From assembly GCA_902766095.1 (NCBI GenBank), contig CACXCN010000090.1, forward strand, positions 1 through 33,002: a stretch of DNA of 33,002 nt. Direction: 5' to 3'. The translations under genes and the position numbers were made by a program. Below are positions 15,812 through 24,562 of the stretch, piece by piece (the stretch's first letter is position 1; the number at the start of each line of letters is the position of its first letter). This DNA comes from an uncultured Selenomonas sp. Lineage in GTDB: Bacteria > Bacillota > Negativicutes > Selenomonadales > Selenomonadaceae. The notes beneath the pieces are model-generated. The model searched no databases. It had not been told where the DNA came from and saw only the letters and a list, made by a program, of their open reading frames with translations.

Positions 15812-16525
15812 TCAGGCCTTTGGCCCGCGGCGGGTCAGTATCGTAGAAAGATAATTGAGTTTCTCCTGCTTGTGGGCCGACAGATTGCTGATGATGCGCT
15901 CATCGTCGAGTCCCGCCCGGCTCACGAGCACTGCCTGATCGACCATGTCATGTTTCTCCAGCAGGTCCACGATTTCGGTGAAATTCTTATAGACCTTCAT
16001 CAGCACGATATTGTCTGCTGCTGAAAGGGCCTTGTCGATGGTGGCTTCATCAGCAGTCGCCGGCACGATCGACAATACATCGTTGCCCTCGACGATGGGT
16101 TTGCCGATGAGGCTGCCGATCGCGGCGAAAGCCGGCACGCCCGGTACGGTCACGATTTCGACATCTTCTTTGCTCAGGCGCTCGAACAGGTAAATATAAG
16201 TGCTATAGAACATCGCGTCGCCGAGCGTCAGAAACGCCACATTGCGCCCCTGGTTCAGGATGTCGATGATCTCATGGGCGTTGTGGTCCCAGGCGGTCGG
16301 ATTTTTGGCAAAATCACTGACCATCGGGAAAACCTGATAAACGATTTCGACATCATCCTTCAGATACGGCCGGGCAATACTGAGCGCTACGCTTCCATCT
16401 TTTTTCTCGGTTTTCGGTGCGATGATCACATCGGCCGCACCAATCGCATGGATAGCTTTGACCGTCAGTAATTCTGGATCGCCCGGTCCCACTCCGATGC
16501 CATAAAATGTTCCTTGCTTCGTCAT
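15812..16525 (-). CDS. cbiL: Precorrin-2 / cobalt-factor-2 C20-methyltransferase
   Basis: This 237-residue tetrapyrrole methylase transfers a methyl group from S-adenosylmethionine to C20 in corrin-ring synthesis. The SAM-site loop FYGIGVGPGDPELLTVKAIHAI (8-29) is diagnostic, followed by DVIIAPK, the GD loop LTLGDAMFYSTYIYL and VPGVPAFAAIGS. In an anaerobe the cobalt-early CbiL form is more likely than aerobic CobI. The ATG at 16525 has GGAAG 8 nt upstream. It is the first gene of an operon with a BtuFCD-type importer, but the other corrin genes are not in this window. There is no room for a cobalamin riboswitch: only 50 nt separate its start from the preceding terminator. Confidence 0.9.
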   Translation of the reverse strand: MTKQGTFYGIGVGPGDPELLTVKAIHAIGAADVIIAPKTEKKDGSVALSIARPYLKDDVEIVYQVFPMVSDFAKNPTAWDHNAHEIIDILNQGRNVAFLTLGDAMFYSTYIYLFERLSKEDVEIVTVPGVPAFAAIGSLIGKPIVEGNDVLSIVPATADEATIDKALSAADNIVLMKVYKNFTEIVDLLEKHDMVDQAVLVSRAGLDDERIISNLSAHKQEKLNYLSTILTRRGPKA

Positions 16526-16574
16526 AAGGTATACTTCCTTTCTATAATACGCGGCTACGGTAAAATATGAAAAT

Positions 16575-16612
16575 AGTCGCTAGCCCTGCACAGGGGCAGG
16601 GCATAGCAACTA
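16575..16612 (-). terminator. Hairpin between oadB and cbiL
   Basis: AGTTGCTA..GCCCTGC and its partner GCAGGGC.AGCGACT pair over about 15 bp on the minus strand, followed by ATTTTCATATTTT. It lies 31 nt past the oadB stop. It should end the oadGB transcript, although the T tract is interrupted and some readthrough into cbiL is possible. Placed between oadB and the cbiL start, it implies a promoter for cbiL in 16526-16574, where only a loose TATTAT (-10-like) is seen. Confidence 0.75.
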
Positions 16613-16642
16613 CTTTGTCTTCGGGTATTTACTATTATATGC

Positions 16643-17779
16643 TTACTTCAACATAGCGAGCATGGTACCAGCTGCTACAGCCGTACCGATGACGCCGGCA
16701 ACGTTCGGGCCCATGGCATGCATGAGCAGGTAGTTGCCCGGTTTGGCTTTCATGCCGACAACCTGGCTGACGCGTGCGGCCATCGGGACAGCTGAGACAC
16801 CAGCCGAACCGATGAGCGGGTTGATTTTCCAGCCCGAGACGCGGCACATGATCTTGCCGAATATGACACCGCCGGCCGTACCGAAGATGAACGCGATGAG
16901 GCCCAGCAGTATGATGAGCAACGTCTGCGGCGTGAGGAAGTCCTCAGCGCTCATCGTCATACCAGTACCAGTAGCCAGGAATATCGTGACGATATTGCAG
17001 AGCGAATTCTGCGCCGTATCCGACAGGCGGTCCATAACGCCCGACTCACGGAACAGGTTGCCCAGCATCAGCATGCCGAGCAGCGAAGCGATCGGCGGCA
17101 GCAGCAGGCTGATGAGCACAGCTGCGACGATCGGGAAGCAGACGCGCTCGAATTTCGATACCGGACGCAGCTGCTCCATGACGACCTCGCGCTCTTTCTG
17201 CGTGGTCAGGAGTTTCATGACCGGCGGCTGGATCAGCGGCACGAGCGACATGTACGAGTAGGCCGCCACGGCGATCGCACCGAGCAGATGCGGTGCCATC
17301 TGGACCGAGAGGTATATGGCCGTAGGACCATCAGCGCCGCCGATGATGCCGATAGCACCAGCCTCCTGGACGTTGAAGCCCAGCAGCATGGCGCCGACCA
17401 GCGCGACGAAGACACCGATCTGAGCCGCAGCTCCGAGGAGCAGCGTCGACGGACGAGCCAGAAGCGGCCCGAAGTCGGTCATGGCGCCGATGCCCAGGAA
17501 TATGAGCGGCGGGAATATCTCGTTCTGAATACCATAGTGGATGGCCAGCATGACATTCATCTGGCTCGGATCCAGGAATCCGGTGCGCGGGAAATTCGCC
17601 AGTATGCAACCGAAAGCGATCGGCCCGAGCAGTAGCGGCTCATACTCTTTGACAATAGCCATGTAGAGCAGGGCCAGCCCCACGAGGATCATGATGAAGT
17701 TTCCCATGGTGAAGGCCGAGAAACCACTGTCCATCCATACCGCCTGCAGCGAGACGACAAATGCATTGAATACTTCCAT
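16643..17779 (-). CDS. Na+-translocating decarboxylase beta subunit (OadB/MmdB/GcdB family)
   Basis: This 378-residue membrane protein is the carboxybiotin decarboxylase that couples CO2 release to Na+ export. The family signature [10 protein letters not shown] is at 147-156, with D150 corresponding to the catalytic/Na+-site aspartate. About nine to eleven helices and the C-terminal [18 protein letters not shown] region (Na+ site) are present. The start has GGAGGAGG 8 nt upstream. It follows oadG by 18 nt. The carboxyltransferase (alpha) and biotin carrier subunits are not in this operon, so its substrate (oxaloacetate, methylmalonyl-CoA, glutaconyl-CoA or malonate) cannot be told from here. 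Confidence 0.93.
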   Translation of the reverse strand: MEVFNAFVVSLQAVWMDSGFSAFTMGNFIMILVGLALLYMAIVKEYEPLLLGPIAFGCILANFPRTGFLDPSQMNVMLAIHYGIQNEIFPPLIFLGIGAMTDFGPLLARPSTLLLGAAAQIGVFVALVGAMLLGFNVQEAGAIGIIGGADGPTAIYLSVQMAPHLLGAIAVAAYSYMSLVPLIQPPVMKLLTTQKEREVVMEQLRPVSKFERVCFPIVAAVLISLLLPPIASLLGMLMLGNLFRESGVMDRLSDTAQNSLCNIVTIFLATGTGMTMSAEDFLTPQTLLIILLGLIAFIFGTAGGVIFGKIMCRVSGWKINPLIGSAGVSAVPMAARVSQVVGMKAKPGNYLLMHAMGPNVAGVIGTAVAAGTMLAMLK

Positions 17780-17797
17780 ATTTGCTCCTCCTCCCGC

Positions 17798-18148
17798 TTA
17801 CAGACGTTCCACGCCCAGGGAGCGGCCGGACTGCTTCCAGCCGGTGCTCTCGATCGGACGTATGGCATGAATCTGACTGGCGCCGTAGCCATAGCTGGCC
17901 AGCGCTGCTGTTATCACCGCTACTACCTCCGGCGTCAGGCCATCCTCGGCCACCGGCTCTGCAGCTGGTGCAGCTGCGGGTGCTTCCGGCACAGCTGGTG
18001 CTTCTGCCTTCTTCTCCTCACGCTTGCGCGTAGGGTCGATCATGTGGATCAGGTTGATAACCAGTCCCAGGGCAATCAGGACACCGAACACGATGGTCAT
18101 GTTGATAAGCATGATTATGAAGGGATTGGTTGTAACAGGATGCGACAT
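17798..18148 (-). CDS. Na+-pump decarboxylase gamma/delta subunit (OadG family)
   Basis: This 116-residue protein has one N-terminal helix (about 11-33), then a Lys/Glu stretch and an Ala/Pro-rich linker (about 48-68), then a small C-terminal domain whose segment LTPEVVAVITAALASYG recurs in decarboxylase delta/gamma chains. OadG-type subunits hold the soluble carboxyltransferase on the membrane and assist the beta subunit. It is the first gene of the pair with oadB. Its leader, about 100 nt, contains a structured hairpin at 18197-18240. Confidence 0.87.
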   Translation of the reverse strand: MSHPVTTNPFIIMLINMTIVFGVLIALGLVINLIHMIDPTRKREEKKAEAPAVPEAPAAAPAAEPVAEDGLTPEVVAVITAALASYGYGASQIHAIRPIESTGWKQSGRSLGVERL

Positions 18149-18196
18149 ACACTCACCTCATACTCTCTGCATATAAATGCTGTTATAAATACGAAT

Positions 18197-18240
18197 CGGC
18201 GCTGCTGCCAACGCCTTGGAGACGCTGGCAGTAAAAGCCG
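18197..18240 (-). promoter_or_regulatory. Two-tier hairpin in the oadGB leader
   Basis: On the minus strand CTGCCAGCG pairs with CGTTGGCAG (18205-18231, 9 bp, one G-U), and an outer CGGC/GCCG stem encloses it through unequal internal loops. It lies between a TATAAT (-10-like, 18250-18255) and the oadG start. It matches no riboswitch family I recognise and has no T tract, so it may be a stability element or protein-binding leader. Confidence 0.45.
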
Positions 18241-18249
18241 TCCCTTTTT

Positions 18250-18255
18250 ATTATA
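18250..18255 (-). promoter_or_regulatory. -10 element of the oadGB promoter
   Basis: TATAAT on the minus strand lies 102 nt before the oadG ATG. The hexamer 17 bp upstream (TTTCCT) is a weak -35, within an AT-rich stretch. Confidence 0.45.
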
Positions 18256-18355
18256 AAGTAATTCGAAAAAATAGGAAATAGTTTATTGCTATAACTGGCA
18301 TGAATTTGAGTTATGCATTTCTATTCCTTATCCGTCTGTGCAGACAGAGCGGATG

Positions 18356-19717
18356 TCACTCGATATGGCCGCCCTGCTCAGTCCGCACGACCTCGGCGAT
18401 GCGATGGCAGATCACGTCGAGCTGGTCCTGGTCAGGGCCCTCGGCCATGACGCGGATGAGCGGCTCAGTACCCGAGGGGCGCACGAGGATGCGGCCGCTG
18501 TCGCCGAGCTCCTCATCGCCTGCTTGGATGGCCGCCTTGATGGCCTCGTTGTTCTCCCAGCCATCCTTCGTATCGACGCGCACATTGACGAGCAACTGCG
18601 GATACGTCGTCATCATGGCCGTGATATCGGAGGCCTTGCCGCCGCGACGCTTGAGCGAGGACAGCACCTGCAGGGCCGTGATGAGGCCGTCACCGGTCGT
18701 CGAATAGTCCGTGAATATGATGTGACCGCTCTGCTCGCCGCCGATCTTATAACCATTCTTCAGCATATTCTCGAGGACGTAGCGATCGCCGACCTGAGTG
18801 ATCTCTGCCCGGCCGCCGGCCGCCTTTATGGCCTGGTGGAAGCCGATGTTGGCCATGACCGTCGTCACGACCGTATTGTAGGGCAGACGCTTCTCATGCA
18901 TCATCTCGGTGCCGCAGAGCACGAGGATATGATCGCCATCGATGACCTGTCCCTTTTCATCGACGCAGAGGCAGCGGTCGGCATCGCCATCATGCGCGAT
19001 ACCGATATCAGCGCCCTCGTCCACGACGACTTTCTGCAGGGACTCGAGATGCGTCGAGCCGCAGCCGTTGTTGATATTCGTGCCGTTCGGCAGGGCATGG
19101 ATGACCTTGACATTGGCTCCGAGGCGGCGCAGCACGCGCGGCATGACATCATAGGCCGCACCATTGGCACAGTCGAGCACGATATTCATGCCCTCGAGGC
19201 GCTCCTGACAGGTGCTCAGCACAAACTCCATATACTGATTCAGGAGATCGGCACGGTACTCGATATGGCCGACCTTCTTGCCGGTCGGACGCTCGTAGTT
19301 ATCATCGGTCTCGAGCTGATGGACGATGGCCTCGAGCTCATCCTCGACCGCATCCGGCAGCTTGTAGCCGTCGCCGCCGAAGAACTTGATACCGTTATCG
19401 CCAAACGGATTGTGCGAAGCCGATATGACGATGCCGGCATTCGCCTTGTGACGGCGTGCGAGATAGGCAACTGCCGGCGTCGGTATGACACCGGCCAGCA
19501 TGGCACGGCCGCCCGCCGAGCAGATACCAGCCGTCAGCGCTGCCTCGAACATCTCGCCCGATATGCGCGTATCGCGACCAATCAATATGAGCGGCTGCTC
19601 CTCGGACTCGCGTCCGAAATAGATCGTTGCCGCACGTCCCAGACGATAGGCCATCTCCGGCTGCAACGTCAGATTTGCCTCTCCGCGCACCCCATCCGTG
19701 CCAAACAGTCTTGCCAT
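18356..19717 (-). CDS. glmM: Phosphoglucosamine mutase GlmM
   Basis: This 453-residue cytoplasmic enzyme converts glucosamine-6-phosphate to glucosamine-1-phosphate for UDP-GlcNAc and peptidoglycan. The start MARLFGTDGVRGEAN is typical. The phosphoserine loop ISASHNP places the phosphorylated residue at S101; the metal loop DGDADR and the sugar-binding GGEQSGHI and C-terminal RPSGTEPLIRVMAEG are all present. Full length. It is the last gene of the cdaA-cdaR cluster, separated from the FAD protein by 95 nt, and has a strong site (AGGGGG). In other Firmicutes GlmM binds CdaA and inhibits c-di-AMP synthesis, which fits this linkage. Confidence 0.97.
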   Translation of the reverse strand: MARLFGTDGVRGEANLTLQPEMAYRLGRAATIYFGRESEEQPLILIGRDTRISGEMFEAALTAGICSAGGRAMLAGVIPTPAVAYLARRHKANAGIVISASHNPFGDNGIKFFGGDGYKLPDAVEDELEAIVHQLETDDNYERPTGKKVGHIEYRADLLNQYMEFVLSTCQERLEGMNIVLDCANGAAYDVMPRVLRRLGANVKVIHALPNGTNINNGCGSTHLESLQKVVVDEGADIGIAHDGDADRCLCVDEKGQVIDGDHILVLCGTEMMHEKRLPYNTVVTTVMANIGFHQAIKAAGGRAEITQVGDRYVLENMLKNGYKIGGEQSGHIIFTDYSTTGDGLITALQVLSSLKRRGGKASDITAMMTTYPQLLVNVRVDTKDGWENNEAIKAAIQAGDEELGDSGRILVRPSGTEPLIRVMAEGPDQDQLDVICHRIAEVVRTEQGGHIE

Positions 19718-19812
19718 CAGCTAAATCCCCCTGTAATAATCTCAATCCAGAACATGACCGGACCTCTCCCTATGGTCGAGCTCGCGGTCCATGTATACAA
19801 TCTTTTTTTATT

Positions 19813-21432
19813 TTACTTATTTTCGCTTAAAAAAGCAAGTGCTGCCCGCAATCCATCGACAGCCGCACTCATGATGCCACCGGCGTAGCCGGCACCCTCG
19901 CCGATCGGATAGATGCCACTATGCTGCTCGGCCATGAATGTCGCCCGGTCGCGCCGCAGGCGGCACGGAGCCGATGACCGCGCCTCTATGCCGGTCATCG
20001 GTACATCGGCTGATGCGAATCCGGGTATCTTTTTATTGAAATGCGGCAATGCCCGCTCGAGCGTGGCCGTTATATAGTCCGGCAGGCAATCATGCAGATC
20101 GGCAGACTTCACGCCCGGACGATACGTTGGCGTCACGAGGAAATCGGTCGAGCCCGATCTGCCACTCAGGAAATCACCGACGGACTGCACCGGTGCCCGA
20201 TAGTCGCTCCCCCCGAGGGCAAACGCCAGGCCTTCGAGCTTTTCCTGGAGCTCCATGCCGGAGAGGGCGTTCGTGCCGAAGTCAGCCGGCGATACCTGTA
20301 CGAGCAGCGCCGAGTTCGCTATTCCGGAATCGCGCGCATAATTGCTCATGCCATTCGTCACGACGCGGCCGGACTCGGAGGCTGCGGCCACGACGAAGCC
20401 GCCCGGGCACATGCAGAACGAATACGCTCCACGGCCGTCTCCCTCCCGGTCCTGGAATGTCAGCGCATAATCAGCAGCTGGCAGGAGTGGATGGCCGGCA
20501 TCGACGCCGTACTGATTGCGGTCGATGAGCTCCTGCGGATGCTCGATGCGCACGCCCATGGCGAAAGCCTTCGGCTCCATGACGAGCCCGCGCCGCTGGA
20601 GCATTCTGTAGGTATCGCGCGCCGAATGGCCGATGCCCAGGAAAACGGCATCCGCCTCTATGCGCTCCTCGCCATTGACGATGACCGCCCGGACACAGCC
20701 GGCAGCATCGAGCTCTATATCGGTCACCTGCGCGCCGAAGCGTACCTCGCCGCCCAGCCCGATGATCTGCTGGCGGATGTTGCGGACCATGGGGCGCAGC
20801 TTGTCCGTGCCGATATGCGGCTTCTGCAGGTACAGGATATCATCCGGCGCCCCCGCCGCTACGAACGTCTCCAATACGTCGCGGATATGGGGATCCGAGC
20901 TGCGCGACGTCAGCTTGCCATCCGAGAACGTGCCGGCTCCGCCCTCACCGAACTGCACATTCGTCCGGATATCGAGCTCGCCCGTCTGCCAGAAATGCTC
21001 TACGGCCGCCTGGCGCGCGTCGACATCAAGCCCGCGCTCGAGCACGAGCGGCTGCCAGCCGGCTTTGGCGAGCTGCAGGGCCGCCAGCATGCCGGCAGGG
21101 CCGAATCCCACGACGATCGGCCGCAGGTCATCCGGCCGATGTTCTCTCATGATGGCCGGAGCTTTCTCTGGCTCTACCCTGGCTGCAGATACATTGTTAT
21201 CCCGCCGGCAGCGCCGCAGCACCGTCTGTTCCGATTCTTTCCCCTGCAGGCGCAGCTGCACCATATATACGAAATGTATGGGTGCCCCGCGATAGCGCCG
21301 GGCATCGATGCCGCGCCGCAATACCTGCAGCCCGGCAATATCTTCCGGCTTTACCTTTATGCGTTTGGCAACGATTTCTTCCAAAGCCCGTTCATCGTCC
21401 AGGGCCACGGATATATTCCTTATGACTATCAA
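19813..21432 (-). CDS. FAD-dependent oxidoreductase-like protein between cdaR and glmM
   Basis: This 539-residue protein belongs to the FAD/NAD(P)-binding 'NAD(FAD)-utilising dehydrogenase' group. It has a small N-terminal alpha/beta domain (about 1-95), then a Rossmann FAD site, VVGFGPAGMLAALQLAKAGW (107-126), followed by LERG, and QFGEGGAGTFSDGKLTSR, which is characteristic of this family; the last FAD motif is near the C-terminus (GIYPIGEGAGYAGGIMSAA). The reaction is not known. The start is TTG at 21432, with GGTGGAG about 10 nt upstream; no in-frame ATG gives a better choice. It lies 48 nt after cdaR and 95 nt before glmM. Confidence 0.85.
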   Translation of the reverse strand: MIVIRNISVALDDERALEEIVAKRIKVKPEDIAGLQVLRRGIDARRYRGAPIHFVYMVQLRLQGKESEQTVLRRCRRDNNVSAARVEPEKAPAIMREHRPDDLRPIVVGFGPAGMLAALQLAKAGWQPLVLERGLDVDARQAAVEHFWQTGELDIRTNVQFGEGGAGTFSDGKLTSRSSDPHIRDVLETFVAAGAPDDILYLQKPHIGTDKLRPMVRNIRQQIIGLGGEVRFGAQVTDIELDAAGCVRAVIVNGEERIEADAVFLGIGHSARDTYRMLQRRGLVMEPKAFAMGVRIEHPQELIDRNQYGVDAGHPLLPAADYALTFQDREGDGRGAYSFCMCPGGFVVAAASESGRVVTNGMSNYARDSGIANSALLVQVSPADFGTNALSGMELQEKLEGLAFALGGSDYRAPVQSVGDFLSGRSGSTDFLVTPTYRPGVKSADLHDCLPDYITATLERALPHFNKKIPGFASADVPMTGIEARSSAPCRLRRDRATFMAEQHSGIYPIGEGAGYAGGIMSAAVDGLRAALAFLSENK

Positions 21433-21480
21433 TATTCTTGTGCTCCACCTGCCGGCACTGCCTGCACAATGCTGGCCATA

Positions 21481-22413
21481 CTATTTCTTATTCTTGACGA
21501 CGATGTGTACGACGACTTCATGATTCGTCACCATAACGCCATTCGGCAGCACCAGTTCTGCCTTTTTCTCCGTACTGCCCGTCACATCATCGAGCGGCAC
21601 CGGCACCGTATCGATTTCATTGATATTGGCTATGACATCCTCAGGACCTGCGATCTCGATCTTGGCCGGATCGGTTTTCATGCCCTCGAGCTTCAGATTG
21701 GTTGCCAGTCCTTCACCAGCTACGGCCTTGATGCTGACAATCTTCTTCGAGAGGCCGCGGGCCAGCTGCACGGAGACATTCAGTGTTGCCGGTTTCACCG
21801 TCACATTCGGCACCTCGCGCCCTTCGCTGTTGATTGCCGTCAGCGGCACCTGCAGCTGGAAATCGCTGTTGTTGCCCGAGAGTCCGACATAGCCGATGAC
21901 CCTGGCTACCTCATCGAGCGCCGACTCCGGCCCCTCGAGCGTGACCTGCTCGACCGGCTGCGATACCCGCGCTACCGTCGTGCCGGGCGCTGTCGAACCG
22001 GTCACGATGAGCTCTGCCTTCATCTGGCGCGTCGTTATGCGGTCCAGAGTGACGCTGACCGTATCCGGGTCGATCTCCACGAGCTCGAATCCGGACGGCA
22101 GTTCTACCTGTACCTTGTAGTCCTTCTGACCGCTTTCTGCTCCTGACAGATCGACATACGCCTTGAAATCTTTCTTGTTGGCCGCGGCAAACAGCGAGCG
22201 CTGCCCCCGCACCTGCACCTTCACGGTCTCTTTGTCCTGAGTCACCTTGTAGCCGTCAGGCGCATTCACGAGCTGTACCTGCACGGTGTAGCTGCCCTCG
22301 TAGGATGGATTCTGGTCGTTCATGACGTAGCCCCAGAGCACGAATGCCACGATGAGCGCTACCAATTTTGCGGCAATGTTCCGGCGCAATAAGTTCCGCA
22401 GGAAAGAAATCAT
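21481..22413 (-). CDS. cdaR: CdaR (YbbR-domain) regulator of diadenylate cyclase
   Basis: This 310-residue protein has one N-terminal helix (about 14-31, with VALIVAFVLWGYVM) and an extracytoplasmic body of repeated YbbR beta domains. Each has the typical pattern of a hydrophobic strand, a ...V.G....A pair and a (V/L)D(L/V)sg-like element (for example YVDLSGAES). CdaR interacts with CdaA at the membrane and tunes c-di-AMP production. Its ATG overlaps the cdaA stop (TAATG), so the two are translationally coupled. Confidence 0.9.
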   Translation of the reverse strand: MISFLRNLLRRNIAAKLVALIVAFVLWGYVMNDQNPSYEGSYTVQVQLVNAPDGYKVTQDKETVKVQVRGQRSLFAAANKKDFKAYVDLSGAESGQKDYKVQVELPSGFELVEIDPDTVSVTLDRITTRQMKAELIVTGSTAPGTTVARVSQPVEQVTLEGPESALDEVARVIGYVGLSGNNSDFQLQVPLTAINSEGREVPNVTVKPATLNVSVQLARGLSKKIVSIKAVAGEGLATNLKLEGMKTDPAKIEIAGPEDVIANINEIDTVPVPLDDVTGSTEKKAELVLPNGVMVTNHEVVVHIVVKNKK

Positions 22414-23264
22414 TATTTACGCCTCCTCCAGTTCCGTATCATGTCCTTCAGGCCTTCATGCGGTTTCACGAAAGCCGGCGTAAGCATGGCCTGCAGCGTC
22501 TCTCCATCGAGATGGCGCATGATATGTCCGTTCTCAGCCACCGATATCGTACCGGTCTCCTCACTGACGACGACGATGAGGGCATCACACTGCTCCGACA
22601 GACCGATGGCCGCCCGATGCCGCGTACCGAGCTCGGTCGACAGCTTCCGGTTCTCGGTCAGCGGCAGCAGGCAGCCTGCCGATATGAGCCGCTTGCCCCT
22701 GACGATGGCCGCGCCGTCATGGAGCGGCGTATTCGGTATGAATACGTTCATGAGGAAGTCAGCCGTGATGAGCGCATCGAGCTGGATGCCGGTAGCGCTG
22801 ACATCGTTGAGTCCCATATCGCGTTCGATGACGAGCAGGGCACCGATTTTCTTCGCCGCCAGCATCTTGACCGCCCGCACGAGCTCCCGCACGACCTGGC
22901 GGGCCTCCTCATCATCGAGCGATACCGAGGGCGCGAGGAAACGCCCCTGCCCCAGATGCTCCAGAGCGCGCCGCAGCTCGGGCTGGAACACGATTGGCAG
23001 AGCGACGAACAGCAGCGTGACCACTTTCTGCAGCAGCCACGATATGACGTGCAGCTCGAGGAAGCTCGCCACCATCGTCACGGCCAGCAGGACGATGATG
23101 CCCTTGACCAGCGTGATGGCACGAGTATTTTCCAGCATCTCGTAAACCTTGTACAAGATGATGGCCACGACCAATATGTCTACTATATCCAACAACCCTA
23201 TAGTGGAAATCATGCCATGAAACTGTATGGGCAGCCCTGCTGGCATCGAAAAATCAGTTGGCAT
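22413..23264 (-). CDS. cdaA: Diadenylate cyclase CdaA
   Basis: This 283-residue membrane enzyme makes c-di-AMP from two ATP. Three N-terminal helices (about 22-95) precede the DAC domain (about 115-245), which contains the two catalytic motifs: DGA at 183-185 (in LHDGAAIVRG) and RHR at 215-217 (in LGTRHRAAIG). The upstream ATG (23264) has GGGAG about 10 nt before it. A start at residue 18 (MISTIGLL) would resemble homologues of about 270 residues, so the exact start is open. It heads the cdaA-cdaR-FAD protein-glmM cluster. Confidence 0.95.
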   Translation of the reverse strand: MPTDFSMPAGLPIQFHGMISTIGLLDIVDILVVAIILYKVYEMLENTRAITLVKGIIVLLAVTMVASFLELHVISWLLQKVVTLLFVALPIVFQPELRRALEHLGQGRFLAPSVSLDDEEARQVVRELVRAVKMLAAKKIGALLVIERDMGLNDVSATGIQLDALITADFLMNVFIPNTPLHDGAAIVRGKRLISAGCLLPLTENRKLSTELGTRHRAAIGLSEQCDALIVVVSEETGTISVAENGHIMRHLDGETLQAMLTPAFVKPHEGLKDMIRNWRRRK

Positions 23265-23456
23265 ATCACACTAACTCCCCAAAAATATATATGAATCCCG
23301 TCGAAAAAATGATATCCTGTATGCTTGTAGGTTTGTATAAGTCCGTATAATAAATTTATTCTAGCCGGAAGCGCAGTATTCCTTGTTACGAGTAAACTTT
23401 TTTGGTATAAATCCTCAACCGCCCGGCTGACTGCGCTCAGGGGCAAAACATGGAAA
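23265..23456. other. Intergenic leader of cdaA
   Basis: No gene is seen. On the minus strand it is the region between the ilvE terminator and cdaA. It holds AT-rich stretches with several -10-like hexamers (such as TAGAAT and TATACA), but none pairs convincingly with a -35. Confidence 0.4.
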
Positions 23457-23485
23457 AATCCCGTGCCGCAGCACGGGATTCCATT
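23450..23485 (-). terminator. Terminator of ilvE
   Basis: A perfect 10-bp stem (AATCCCGTGC, 23457-23466, with GCACGGGATT, 23471-23480) is followed on the minus strand by a T run. It starts 20 nt after the ilvE stop. It separates ilvE from the cdaA cluster. Confidence 0.9.
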
Positions 23486-23501
23486 ATCCGAGAAGCTATT
23501 C

Positions 23502-24524
23502 TTACTTTATGACACGGATCCAGCCCTCAGGAGCCTCTTCGGTGCCCATCTGGATGCCACGCAGCTTGTTATAAAGCTTCGTGAGTACCGGGCCCATCTC
23601 CTTCATGCCGCTGGCAAAGCAGATCTCCTCGCCGTGGTTGACAACTTTGCCGACCGGGCAGATGACGGCTGCCGTGCCGCAGAGACCGCACTCAGCGAAA
23701 TCGCCGAGCTCGCTGAACTTGACCGGACGCTGCGTCGTCTTCATGCCCATGCTCTGAGCGATGTCGATCAGCGAGCGGCGCGTGATGGACGGCAGGATCG
23801 AATCGGACTTCGGCGTTACGAGCTCGCCATCCTTCGTGACGAACAGGAAGTTAGCGCCGCCGGTCTCCTCGACATACGTGCGCGTAGCCGGATCGAGGAA
23901 CATATTCTCATCGAAGCCATTCTGATGCGCGACGATATAGGCATGCAGGCTCATGGCGTAGTTGAGGCCGGCCTTTATATGACCAGTGCCGCGCGGAGCC
24001 GCACGATCGAAATCACTGACACAGATCGTTATCGGCTTGATGCCGTTCTTGAAATAGGAGCCGACCGGCGTACCGAACAGACGGAACTGATACTCATCCG
24101 ACGGCTTGACACCGATGACCGGACCAGTAGCGAACAGGTACGGGCGCAGATAGAGCGCACCACCCGACTCATACGGCGGGATCCAGTCCTTGTTGGCGGC
24201 TACGACCTGATCAACCGCCTCGAGGAACATTTCCTCAGGTACCGGCGGCATCACGAGGCGCTTTGCTGAGTCAATCATGCGCTTGGCATTCTGATCCGGG
24301 CGGAACGTCACTACCGTTCCATCCTGCCACTTGTAAGCCTTGAGTCCCTCGAAGACTTCCTGGCAATACTGCAGTGTGCCTGCACACTCATTCAAAGTAA
24401 CAGTAGGATCGTCGGTCAGACCGCCCTTGCCCCATTTGCCATCTTTGAAGTTAGCGACATAACGCTGCGAGATAGGACGATAGGAGAATGTCAGGGACGA
24501 CCAATCAACATCAACTTTAGCCAT
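23502..24524 (-). CDS. ilvE: Branched-chain amino acid aminotransferase (IlvE, class IV)
   Basis: This 340-residue PLP enzyme makes Leu, Ile and Val from their 2-oxo acids and glutamate. The PLP lysine is K184 in GHIKAGLNYAMSLHAY; the EETGGANFLFV and CGTAAVICPVG loops, which bind cofactor phosphate and substrate, are conserved. The layout is that of the longer BCAT type II (BCAT-like, similar to eukaryotic enzymes). The start is set at ATG 24524 (MAKVDVDW): GGGG lies about 8 nt upstream, while the longer reading frame would begin inside the promoter region. It is monocistronic, with a strong promoter at 24563-24591. Confidence 0.95.
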   Translation of the reverse strand: MAKVDVDWSSLTFSYRPISQRYVANFKDGKWGKGGLTDDPTVTLNECAGTLQYCQEVFEGLKAYKWQDGTVVTFRPDQNAKRMIDSAKRLVMPPVPEEMFLEAVDQVVAANKDWIPPYESGGALYLRPYLFATGPVIGVKPSDEYQFRLFGTPVGSYFKNGIKPITICVSDFDRAAPRGTGHIKAGLNYAMSLHAYIVAHQNGFDENMFLDPATRTYVEETGGANFLFVTKDGELVTPKSDSILPSITRRSLIDIAQSMGMKTTQRPVKFSELGDFAECGLCGTAAVICPVGKVVNHGEEICFASGMKEMGPVLTKLYNKLRGIQMGTEEAPEGWIRVIK

Positions 24525-24562
24525 AAAAATACCCCTTTTCTTCCACTGATGTGAATACATAC

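Noticed and set aside
16526-16642. Cobalamin riboswitch upstream of cbiL
   Set aside because: The space is too short and holds a terminator-like hairpin; no B12-box sequence is seen.
18330-18354. Terminator just after glmM
   Set aside because: The hairpin is imperfect (about 9 bp with a bulge), begins only 2 nt from the stop codon and has no T tract.
18338-19888. Long plus-strand reading frame of 516 codons
   Set aside because: It is antisense to glmM, which has complete catalytic motifs; the frame is open because of codon composition.
20041-22146. Long plus-strand reading frame of 701 codons
   Set aside because: It is antisense to the FAD protein and cdaR and has no recognisable domain.
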